Below, in pieces: positions 1 to 6,328 of a stretch of DNA of 11,377 nucleotides. Every line of letters starts with the position of its first letter. The stretch's first letter is position 1. The position numbers were made by a program, and so were the translations under genes. The notes under the pieces were generated by a model. It saw nothing but the letters and a program-made list of their open reading frames with translations. It made no database searches and was not told where the DNA came from. Source of the stretch: Burkholderiales bacterium (lineage in GTDB: Bacteria > Pseudomonadota > Gammaproteobacteria > Burkholderiales > Burkholderiaceae_D); NCBI GenBank assembly GCA_005800405.1, contig SYFN01000074.1:1-11377 (forward strand), read 5' to 3'.

Positions 1-58
1 ATGAAAATAATGATGTATATATAAACAAATAATGTAATTTAATTCAAATAAACTAAAC

Positions 59-92
59 AAAACGCAAAAATTTGCCTATTTGACTGCGTTTT
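59..92. repeat. inverted repeat in AT-rich edge
   Basis: The 8-base arms AAAACGCA (59-66) and TGCGTTTT (85-92) are perfect inverted copies around an 18-base spacer. The spacer itself contains AAAATTTG. They sit where the AT-rich edge changes to normal composition. This could be an operator or a transcript end for a gene left of the window; there is no clear T tract that would make it a terminator. Confidence 0.35.
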
Positions 93-523
93 ATGCGGTC
101 AAACGTCGCAACGGTGAGTGAGTAAAATGCGGGACGGCGTGTTGTTGTCTGAGAGTGGCGGGCTCGGTAACCCTTCGCAATTCAAGCTTCCGCATACACC
201 CTTGATCGGTTTGGCTATCCGAAGGGCGCGCCCCCGACCAATCCTCAAATCCTCCGCCCTTGCGCAAAGTCTCCAGAGAAGGCGTAGGCCCAAAACTCTC
301 TTGCGGCATGAAATCCCGCTACCAAATAGCGACTTGCACTAATCGATGCCGCGTGATGCTTGAACAGGGACGAACAGCTCAGTGCCGCTCGTGGCCACCT
401 GCGGGTGAATAGTGGGCAGCAAGATCAGCTTGGGGTCGCTGGAAAGTTGCGTTTGACTGCTGACATGCTCTGCTAGTCGCTTTTTGAGTTTAGTGAACGA
501 GGCGGTTCTCACGGCATCCCAAC

Positions 524-540
524 TCGGACTTTATGTCCGA
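524..540. repeat. small perfect hairpin
   Basis: TCGGAC (524-529) and GTCCGA (535-540) form a 6-bp stem with a 5-base loop, followed on the plus strand by CTTTTG. It is only weakly terminator-like because the stem is short and the T run is interrupted. No gene is visible just upstream. Confidence 0.3.
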
Positions 541-603
541 CTTTTGCTATGTCAATAGTATTTTTGGTATTGCACGGTTTACTACACGAACGAATTTTTC
601 GGC

Positions 604-618
604 AATCAATCATTGATT
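604..618. promoter_or_regulatory. dyad-symmetric site, possible operator
   Basis: AATCAAT (604-610) and ATTGATT (612-618) are perfect 7-base inverted arms around a single central base. The spacing is too tight for a hairpin but suits binding by a dimeric protein. No promoter or gene is clearly attached, so the function is unknown. Confidence 0.25.
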
Positions 619-744
619 TCGCGGTTTTTTTTGCCTAGCCCAGCTGTCTGTTAAACCCGGAAACTTTTACGGCGAGGTAAATGACACCAAGACATTGATT
701 TTACGTTCCCCGCGTCCTCCAGCTATGCCATCTCGACGATACAT

Positions 745-759
745 GGGCTTGTGAAGCCC
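745..759. repeat. perfect hairpin before the terminator
   Basis: GGGCTT (745-750) and AAGCCC (754-759) form a 6-bp stem with a 3-base loop, 26 bases upstream of the terminator at 786-816. Together the two hairpins could form the 3' part of a small plus-strand RNA. I could not place a confident promoter for it. Confidence 0.35.
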
Positions 760-785
760 CTCCTCGATGCACCTCAGCGATCACC

Positions 786-816
786 AATCCCTGCCGAATG
801 CCGTCGGGGATTTTTT
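786..816 (+). terminator. rho-independent terminator
   Basis: AATCCC (786-791) pairs with GGGATT (807-812). CGA (795-797) pairs with TCG (804-806) on top of it, leaving a TGC bulge and a 6-base loop. The stem runs directly into six T residues (811-816) on the plus strand. No protein gene ends just upstream, so it would end either an unrecognised small RNA or read-through from the left, and it would insulate dps from upstream transcription. Confidence 0.6.
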
Positions 817-864
817 GAATCTCCTTACGCTCTTACTCTCTTCGAAAAAGTCTATGCAGCAAGC

Positions 865-894
865 ATGACAATTTTGATAAGTGATGCCTAAAAT
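865..894 (+). promoter_or_regulatory. candidate sigma-70 promoter of dps
   Basis: ATGACA (865-870) matches the -35 consensus in five of six bases. TAAAAT (889-894) matches the -10 consensus in five of six, and the spacing is 18 bases. Transcription would begin near 901, leaving a leader of about 23 bases that contains AAGGAG (913-918), five bases before the ATG. It lies downstream of the 786-816 terminator, so dps would have its own transcript. Confidence 0.45.
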
Positions 895-923
895 GCAACA
901 CTTTTCAACCCGAAGGAGATTTC

Positions 924-1418
924 ATGTCCACCAGCGATTCCCGGCTTCCGCCTGTTGATGACGGCATAAGCAATGCCGACCGCCTGAAAATTGTCGACGG
1001 TCTCAGGCATCTACTTGCAGACACGTACACGCTCTACCTCAAGACACACAACTTCCACTGGAATGTGACCGGCCCGATGTTTCAGACGCTGCATCAGTTA
1101 TTCATGCAGTTCTACACCGAGCAATGGACTGCGGTGGATCTCATTGCAGAACGCATACGTTCACTGGGTGAGCGCACACCGGGTAGCTATGAAGAATTCA
1201 CCCAACTAACCTCGATCAAACCAATTCAGGGCCAGCCTAAAGCACGCGAGATGATGATCGAGCTAGTTTAAAGCCAGGAAACGATTGCACGCGTGGTACG
1301 CGCCATGTTCGGCTACGCCGAGCTAGCCTGTGATCAGGCGACGTGCGATTTGCTCACGCAGCGCCTGCAAGTTCATGAAAAAAATACGTGGATGTTGCGT
1401 AGTTTGCTGGCTGAGTAA
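924..1418 (+). pseudogene. dps: Dps family DNA-protection ferritin, interrupted by an in-frame stop
   Basis: Dps proteins form 12-subunit cages that oxidise and store iron and bind DNA during starvation or oxidative stress. The start is firm: AAGGAG lies five bases before ATG 924. Codons 1-115 give a clear Dps N-terminal half with the signature THNFHWNVTGP near residues 41-51. The frame then meets TAA (1269-1271), yet the same frame continues with typical Dps C-terminal sequence (DLLTQR, QVHEK, WMLRSLL) to TAA 1416-1418, for 164 codons including the internal stop. One base change in a Gln, Lys or similar codon would explain the break. Ligand positions by E. coli spacing are H45, H57, D72 and E76. 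The position equivalent to Asp67 is Met61, which may weaken the iron site. It may be a recent pseudogene, a stop-codon read-through or a sequencing error; a protein of 115 residues would lack the last helix. Confidence 0.85.
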
Positions 1419-1688
1419 ATCATCGCGATTTACTTGTCTTCTGCGAGAGGCGACCGCATCAGGTTGATGTGAGTTTACTACTCGCGGGAGCTTGGGGAAT
1501 CAGAGCTCATCCTACGTATGCATGGGACTGCTGATCATGGCTGAATCACAACTCAATGCACTAGTCCAGTGTCGTAAGCAATATCGGTTTGATGAAAATC
1601 AATCACCGTAGAGTCTTTCAGACAATTATGTACACGCAGCAAGGTTTTTACATTGCCTACCTATTTTTTTATGTCCAGGTCCATGTAA
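1419..1688. other. intergenic stretch without recognisable gene
   Basis: These 270 bases between the broken dps and the RTX remnant contain stops in all plus frames, and I see no conserved protein, tRNA or strong terminator. It may contain further decayed sequence belonging to the RTX remnant, but nothing is recognisable. Confidence 0.4.
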
Positions 1689-1946
1689 AACCGGAAGTAC
1701 AACCTCACCATCAGTCGCACGGAACCCGTTTTCTTTGCCAATAACGGAACCGATACGATCCATGATTTCCGTCAAGGCAAGGACAAGATCGAACTCAATG
1801 GCGTGGGCGTTGCCCGTTTTGGTATGTTGATGGCAGAAGCTCACCTGAGCCAACAAGACACGAACACCGTCATCACCTTTGGATTCAACACGATTACGAT
1901 CGTGGATATCACCGAATTAACGGCGTCCGACTTTATTTTTACCTAG
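1689..1946 (+). pseudogene. C-terminal remnant of an RTX / type I secreted calcium-binding protein
   Basis: The frame following an in-frame TAA (1686-1688) encodes 85 residues ending at TAG 1944-1946. They include NNGTDTIHDFRQGKDKIEL, then a VITFG-x-NTITIVDIT stretch and the ending ELTASDFIF. This pattern (a glycine-Asp repeat, D-F-x-x-G-x-D-K-I-x-L, a beta strand, then L-x-x-x-D-F-I-F) is typical of the last ~80 residues of RTX hemolysin, serralysin and adhesin-like proteins, where the type I secretion signal resides. There is no start codon with a ribosome site, and the rest of the large protein is absent, so this looks like a leftover of a deleted or rearranged gene. The family call rests on the pattern alone. 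Confidence 0.55.
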
Positions 1947-2121
1947 CTGATCCGAGCAGCTACATCGGGGGGTGGCATCGTGGATAAAAGTCGTGCGATA
2001 GCCTGGTGCCAGAAAAGCAAAGATGCTGGATCCCGACCTCGCCAGGATGACGCTGGGAATTTTGCAGTCGCCTCAATCACCACCGTCGTTCCGGCCAGCG
2101 TATGCCCTGCGCAGGGATACG
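1947..2121. other. intergenic region with REP-like inverted repeats
   Basis: The gap between the RTX remnant and the convergent end of fliJ. A stretch at 2026-2052 resembles the widespread REP-type pattern GGATCCCG-(n)-GGATGACG. About 35 bases later, from roughly 2082 to 2123, lies a second, inverted REP-like unit containing a strong hairpin. No poly-T terminator was found for the flagellar operon on the minus strand. Confidence 0.35.
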
Positions 2122-2123
2122 CT
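2097..2123. repeat. strong stem-loop overlapping the fliJ stop codon
   Basis: AGCGTAT (2097-2103) pairs with ATACGCT (2117-2123). Inside, CCCTG (2105-2109) pairs with CAGGG (2112-2116), giving a 12-bp stem with a single bulged G. It includes two bases of the fliJ stop codon. No T run follows on the minus strand, so it is more likely a transcript-stabilising hairpin or half of a REP-like pair than an intrinsic terminator. Confidence 0.5.
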
Positions 2124-2553
2124 ACCGCAAATTAAACAACCGTATACCCGCCGCATCCAGCTCACGCTGCTCTTTTTTTGCCGCGATCTGTTCGGCATTG
2201 CGTTCCTCACGTTCAACCATGGCTTCCATTTTAGCTTGCTCGCGCTGAGCGAAGAGCAATGCCGCTTTGGCTTCATTGAGCTGAACGCGTGCTGCTGCAG
2301 TTTGCGATTCGACGCGCAGGCGCAGACCATACAAATGCTCCAGGAACTGTCGGTAGGCGATGTCGTCGCTGATTTTGTGGGATTCTTTTTGCGTGGCGTT
2401 GTAACGCTCGACGTAGTCGGCGCGCAGTTTATCGATATGCACCTCGCTCCCCTCGATTTTTTCCACGCGGGCGCGAGCCTCGAGGACACGGGCGTGGGCC
2501 TCACGGGTTGCGTGCTGTGCGCGTTCTGCGAGGATGTTCCAGCAGTGGTTCAT
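2122..2553 (-). CDS. fliJ: flagellar export chaperone/stalk protein FliJ
   Basis: FliJ is a small coiled-coil protein that inserts into the FliI ATPase ring, like the gamma subunit of F-ATPase, and helps connect it to FlhA and to recycle export chaperones. The 143-residue product is close to the usual ~145 and is almost entirely charged heptad-type helix. It has LAERAQHATREA near residues 8-19, corresponding to the N-terminal LA-rich helix of the family, and a DIAYRQFLEHL segment in the middle, where FliJ proteins carry their conserved YxxFL turn. It lacks the common F-P-L-Q opening. ATG 2553 is the first start after an in-frame stop, with only a weak CCAGG ribosome site. It lies 49 bases after fliI, and a tiny bridging frame (2550-2606) overlaps both genes. 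The assignment rests on helix pattern plus position after fliI. Confidence 0.85.
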   Translation of the reverse strand: MNHCWNILAERAQHATREAHARVLEARARVEKIEGSEVHIDKLRADYVERYNATQKESHKISDDIAYRQFLEHLYGLRLRVESQTAAARVQLNEAKAALLFAQREQAKMEAMVEREERNAEQIAAKKEQRELDAAGIRLFNLR

Positions 2554-2602
2554 AGTTTGGGCCTGGCAGTCATACAGCCTGTCGTGGACTCAGGCGGACG
2601 TG

Positions 2603-3937
2603 TCATACACCCAGCAATTGCCGAATGTTATGACGAGTGGTCGCATGATCCACTTCGGTATGTATGTCCTGTACAAAAAAAACTTCCAGCTGCGCGCGCA
2701 GCGCAATGGCCTGATCAATCTCGGGATTGGAGCCCATTTCATAGGCACCCACGGAAATCAGATCCTGGTTTTGCTGATACAAGGACCACAGCCGGCGTAC
2801 GCGATTGGCCAGCTTGAGCTCGTCAGCCGGCAATAAATCTTGCATGACCAGCGAGATGGACCCATTCAGATCAATCGCAGGATAATGCGCAGCGTCAGCG
2901 AGCTTGCGAGATAACATCACTTGCCCGTCCAGTGACGCGCGTGCGATATCGACAATGGGATCTTGCGCATCATCGCCTTCAGCAAGCACCGTATAAATAG
3001 CAGTGATCGCGCCATAACCATGACGTCCGACCCCGGTGCGCTCAACTAGATTCGGCAGCAGGGCAAACACCGATGGCGGATACCCTTTGGCGGTGGGTGG
3101 CTCACCGATCGCCAAACCAATTTCACGCTGAGCATGCGCTACTCGGGTGAGACTATCCATGAGCATGAGTACGTTCTTGCCCTGATCACGGAAATATTCA
3201 GCGATCACATGCGTGAGGTGCGTGGCTTTCAAACGCATCACGGGTGAGACATTGGCTGGTGCCGCAATCACGATGGATTTGGCACGACCTTCGGAGCCCA
3301 GTACTTCATTGATAAAGGCCTGAACCTCACGTCCGCGCTCACCAATCAACCCGATCACTACCACATCAGCTTTGGTAAAGCGCGTAATCATGCCCAGTAA
3401 TGAGCTCTTGCCGACGCCAGAACCTGCAATCAGACCGATACGCTGTCCCCTGCCCATGGTGAGCAAACCATTGATTGCTTTGACACCCACATCGAGTATC
3501 TGATTGATCGGTCCGCGTTCCATCGGATTTAGTGGCAATCCCAACAGCGCAAGCTTGTCAGGACAATCAGGTACCGGACCACCGTCGAGCGGCTGGCCGA
3601 ATGCATCAATGACGCGGCCCAGCAAGGCATTACCCAAGCGCGCTTCGGAGGAATTAGCGAGTACACGAACGGCCGCGCCGGGGCCAATACCGATAGGCTC
3701 GGTAAAAGGCATCAGGAAAAGTGTCTGGTCATTGAAGCCAACGACTTCGGCAGAGATTTTATTTCCACCATTGCCTTCAATATCGCACAAGGCACCTAGT
3801 GGTGCCATGATGCCGCGTGCTTCGAGCGTCATGCCCACCAGCCGTACCAGGGTGCCTGTATGGCAAGCGGGTGGCGTTCGCGTCTGGGCAATCAGACGCT
3901 CAACCACATCGGCATAATCAATCGTTGTTGTCATCAT
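2603..3937 (-). CDS. fliI: flagellum-specific export ATPase FliI
   Basis: FliI is the F1-beta-like hexameric ATPase at the base of the flagellar type III export apparatus; it helps load and unfold substrates from the cytoplasm. The 444-residue product has full family length. It carries Walker A AGSGVGKS (171-178, Lys177), the catalytic Glu in GERGREV (Glu200), Walker B VLMLMDS (256-262, Asp261) and the long signature LDGQVMLSRKLADAAHYPAID (336-356, conserved in FliI and related ATPases). Two ATG codons are adjacent (3937 and 3934) and either could be used. The start overlaps the 3' end of fliH by 20 bases, which suggests translational coupling. Nothing in the active site is missing. Confidence 0.98.
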   Translation of the reverse strand: MMTTTIDYADVVERLIAQTRTPPACHTGTLVRLVGMTLEARGIMAPLGALCDIEGNGGNKISAEVVGFNDQTLFLMPFTEPIGIGPGAAVRVLANSSEARLGNALLGRVIDAFGQPLDGGPVPDCPDKLALLGLPLNPMERGPINQILDVGVKAINGLLTMGRGQRIGLIAGSGVGKSSLLGMITRFTKADVVVIGLIGERGREVQAFINEVLGSEGRAKSIVIAAPANVSPVMRLKATHLTHVIAEYFRDQGKNVLMLMDSLTRVAHAQREIGLAIGEPPTAKGYPPSVFALLPNLVERTGVGRHGYGAITAIYTVLAEGDDAQDPIVDIARASLDGQVMLSRKLADAAHYPAIDLNGSISLVMQDLLPADELKLANRVRRLWSLYQQNQDLISVGAYEMGSNPEIDQAIALRAQLEVFFVQDIHTEVDHATTRHNIRQLLGV

Positions 3938-5249
3938 CGCTGCTCGAAGTTTCTACTGCAGTGACATCTTCAACATGCTGACTGCCACGCTGTGATTCAT
4001 TCAGACGATCGCTGAGTCGTCCACTACCGGCCTGCCAAGCGGGCGCTACGGGTTGGTTGAGTGATTTTTTGAGACCATCCAAACGACGCTGCATCAAGTC
4101 TTCGACCACGCTGCCATCGAGCGAGACGCGAACGCTGCCACGCTCCAGCAGCGAGTCAGGTCGCAAAATCATGCTGTCTCCAAATTGCGCAACCAGAGGT
4201 CGGTAGGCCTCGAGATCTTCAGGATTCAGATGCACGACAACGGCTTTCTCGCCGGAGGCGTTCAGTTCGCGCAGGCTGTTATCCACCAGCCGTGAAATCG
4301 TTTGTGGCGATTGCGCGATTTCACCGCGCACCAGTTGCTCGGCCAAATGCACGGTTAATTTTTTGACAGGTTCGAACAAGGCATCGGCATCAAAGCTGAG
4401 TTTTTGCAGTGCTTCCTGCAGTGTTTTGAGTTGGGTGATCTGTGCGTCATGTTCTTTTTGTAGTTCTGCTCTGGCCTGTGCTTTACCGGCTTCAAGGCCT
4501 TCGTTGTAAGTGGTCTCGCGGGTTTCGGCTCTCGCCTCTTCCCGTGCTGCCTCTACCAGCGCGGATACAGCTTCACCGGACAGGTCGGGTGTTGATGCTG
4601 CGCCCGGTACTGGCGTTGATTCGGATTCTTGCTCGGGTGCAGACGCCTTTAATTCGTTGTCGTCGACGCTGCCGGCAACCGTTACCTCTGTATCTGCTGC
4701 AGATACGTCGTTGAGCTCGACCGAAGCCGCAAGCATCTCGGTCTCCGTCTGCGAAACTGCAGCTGTGTCCGCGCCGTCGGCATCACTACCCGCCGTCATC
4801 AGATCATCAGCAGGCGGTAGAGTAGCGATGGTCTCATCCGGCTCGGTCTGCTCAGTGAAACCACTGGCATCCTGGGCTGTCATCGCCGCATCAGCGGTGA
4901 ACGTGTTTTGCTGCGCCGCCACCGCGGCATCTGAATCAGCCATTGCGGTTTTCGACACGAAAGCATCGCTGACCTTGGTTTCAGCAGGAAAGGCCGCAGC
5001 ACCCGTCAGATCAGCCAGCTCAAGCACTTCATCCAGTGCAAACGCACCCATGTCTTGACCGCTGATCAGCGGATCGGATTCGAAGCGGAATTCGGAACGC
5101 TCGCCGGGTGCCACAGTGAATGGCTGACTTTCCTCGACCAGCAAGTTTTGCACCGCGAATGGGTTGGTAACCGGATCGAACATCCGGTTAGGCATGTATT
5201 CGTGGCGCCGGCGCGCTGTGTGCGAAGACTCAGACAAAGTCGGCTCCAC
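3918..5249 (-). CDS. fliH: flagellar assembly protein FliH, with long acidic N-terminal extension
   Basis: FliH binds FliI as a peripheral-stalk-like dimer and links the ATPase to the C-ring and FlhA. Residues ~231-400 are a normal FliH domain: helix EAAREEARAETRETTYNEGLEAGKAQARAEL (positions 233-263) with the G-x-x-x-G-like spacing, then a globular C-terminal part with the conserved VVHLNPEDLE near 337-347 and SVRVSLDGSVVED near 372-384. At up to 443 residues it is nearly twice the usual ~230. Residues 101-230 hold 27 Asp/Glu against one Lys. The only Trp is W405, so the N-terminal Trp pair used by E. coli FliH is absent. The start is uncertain. The outermost is GTG 5249, inside fliG. TTG 5237 has the best ribosome site (AGGTGGAG, six bases away), and ATG 5195 and 5183 follow without one. 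Confidence 0.9.
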   Translation of the reverse strand: MEPTLSESSHTARRRHEYMPNRMFDPVTNPFAVQNLLVEESQPFTVAPGERSEFRFESDPLISGQDMGAFALDEVLELADLTGAAAFPAETKVSDAFVSKTAMADSDAAVAAQQNTFTADAAMTAQDASGFTEQTEPDETIATLPPADDLMTAGSDADGADTAAVSQTETEMLAASVELNDVSAADTEVTVAGSVDDNELKASAPEQESESTPVPGAASTPDLSGEAVSALVEAAREEARAETRETTYNEGLEAGKAQARAELQKEHDAQITQLKTLQEALQKLSFDADALFEPVKKLTVHLAEQLVRGEIAQSPQTISRLVDNSLRELNASGEKAVVVHLNPEDLEAYRPLVAQFGDSMILRPDSLLERGSVRVSLDGSVVEDLMQRRLDGLKKSLNQPVAPAWQAGSGRLSDRLNESQRGSQHVEDVTAVETSSSDDDNND

Positions 5250-6306
5250 CTGAAGCGAGGATCAACTCGCCCTTCTCGGATAGTTTTCGGGCCTGACGCA
5301 TGACTTTCTTTTGTGCGTCTTCGACTTCGGTCATCCGCAGAGGACCTTTGGATTCCATGTCGTCGACGAACATGCTGCGTGCACGACTGGACATATTGTC
5401 GAGGAACTTGTTCTTGACTTCGTCAGTTGCCCCCTTGAGTGCCACCATGAGCATATCCGGTTCGACTGCGCGCATGAGCGCCTGGATGCCACGATTGTCC
5501 ACCCCGGCCAGATTCTCGAAGCTGAACATATTGTCCTGAATGCGCAGCGCAAGCTCTTCATCAATCTGACCCACGCCTTGCATGATGGCGGATTCGAGCT
5601 CGACCTTGGTAAAGTTCATGATCTTCGCCGCAGCCTTGACGCCACCGAAACTCGACGAGGAAGAAGACGCATTATTGGAGAACTGCGCTTTCATGATGGT
5701 TTCAAGTTCCTCCATCGCCGATGGCTGAACAGTATCGAGGCTGGCGACGCGGTGCACGACCTCCGGACGGGATTCTTCAGGCAGGAAGGCGAGGACATCA
5801 GCCGCGACTTCGGACTCGAGTACCGACAGAATGATGGCAGTGACCTGCGGATGCTCGCCGCGAATCATCTCGGCGATCGCACGCGCATCCATCCACTGCA
5901 AAATTTCCAGACCACGGCTGGCACGATTGGGCATGATGCGCGACAGCACGGATGCAGCCTTGTCAGGACCCAGCGCGCGCTTGAGGACGGTCTCGACGTA
6001 ATCGGTCGTTCCAAGCGACAGGCTGGTTTGTTTTTTCAGCATATCGACAAACTGGTCCAGCACGGCATTGACCGCCTCTTGGGACAAGTCCGCCACCGAC
6101 ACCATGGCCGCACCGAGTTCCTGCACCTCTTTGGGATCAAGATAGCTGATGATGTTCGACGCAAGGTCTTCACCAAGCAATAGCATGAGCACGGCTGCTC
6201 GCTGCGTGCTGGTGAGCTCAGCCAGTTCGCGCTTGAGTTCTTCGGACATCGGCGGAGGACCGCCATCCGGCTTGGGAGCTTCTGCGTTGGTTTGTGAATC
6301 TGCCAT
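5230..6306 (-). CDS. fliG: flagellar motor switch protein FliG
   Basis: FliG sits on the cytoplasmic face of the MS ring and interacts with MotA to generate torque and switch rotation. The 358-residue product is slightly longer than usual owing to a ~30-residue polar N-terminus before the FliF-binding domain (ALVLMLLLGED-like core near 36-47, LDPKEVQ 56-62). The middle domain has EHPQ (151-154), a six-serine linker (214-219) and the GGVKAAA hinge (221-227). All five torque-helix charges known from E. coli (K264, R281, D288, D289, R297) are present as K291, R308, D315, D316 and R324, so a working motor is expected. ATG 6306 is preceded by AGAGGT five bases away. It lies 22 bases after the unassigned gene and overlaps fliH. 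Confidence 0.98.
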   Translation of the reverse strand: MADSQTNAEAPKPDGGPPPMSEELKRELAELTSTQRAAVLMLLLGEDLASNIISYLDPKEVQELGAAMVSVADLSQEAVNAVLDQFVDMLKKQTSLSLGTTDYVETVLKRALGPDKAASVLSRIMPNRASRGLEILQWMDARAIAEMIRGEHPQVTAIILSVLESEVAADVLAFLPEESRPEVVHRVASLDTVQPSAMEELETIMKAQFSNNASSSSSSFGGVKAAAKIMNFTKVELESAIMQGVGQIDEELALRIQDNMFSFENLAGVDNRGIQALMRAVEPDMLMVALKGATDEVKNKFLDNMSSRARSMFVDDMESKGPLRMTEVEDAQKKVMRQARKLSEKGELILASGGADFV

Positions 6307-6328
6307 AAATAACCTCTGTCGCTACACT

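Larger units (their letters stand above)
1..923. other. gene-poor left flank
   Basis: I find no convincing protein gene in this stretch. Short open frames occur on both strands between about 91 and 342, but they overlap each other, have poor ribosome binding sites and match nothing I recognise. The first 60 bases are extremely AT-rich (8 G/C of 60). Inverted repeats lie at 59-92, 524-540, 604-618 and 745-759. A rho-independent terminator lies at 786-816, and the dps promoter region follows it. No tRNA, rRNA or attachment site is visible. Confidence 0.5.

Noticed and set aside
91..342. Three overlapping open frames on both strands near the left edge
   Set aside because: They overlap each other, have weak ribosome sites and show no recognisable family pattern. 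A real gene cannot be excluded but is not supported.
725..754. Nine-residue leader peptide before the hairpin, suggesting attenuation
   Set aside because: It has no ribosome site, no run of a regulatory amino acid and no biosynthetic gene downstream.
1626..1856. 76-codon minus-strand open frame
   Set aside because: It is antisense to the RTX-like fragment and has no recognisable motif or ribosome site.
2023..2817. 264-codon open frame on the plus strand
   Set aside because: It lies antisense to fliJ and the end of fliI, both supported by family motifs, and its residues are Cys/Phe-rich with no domain pattern.
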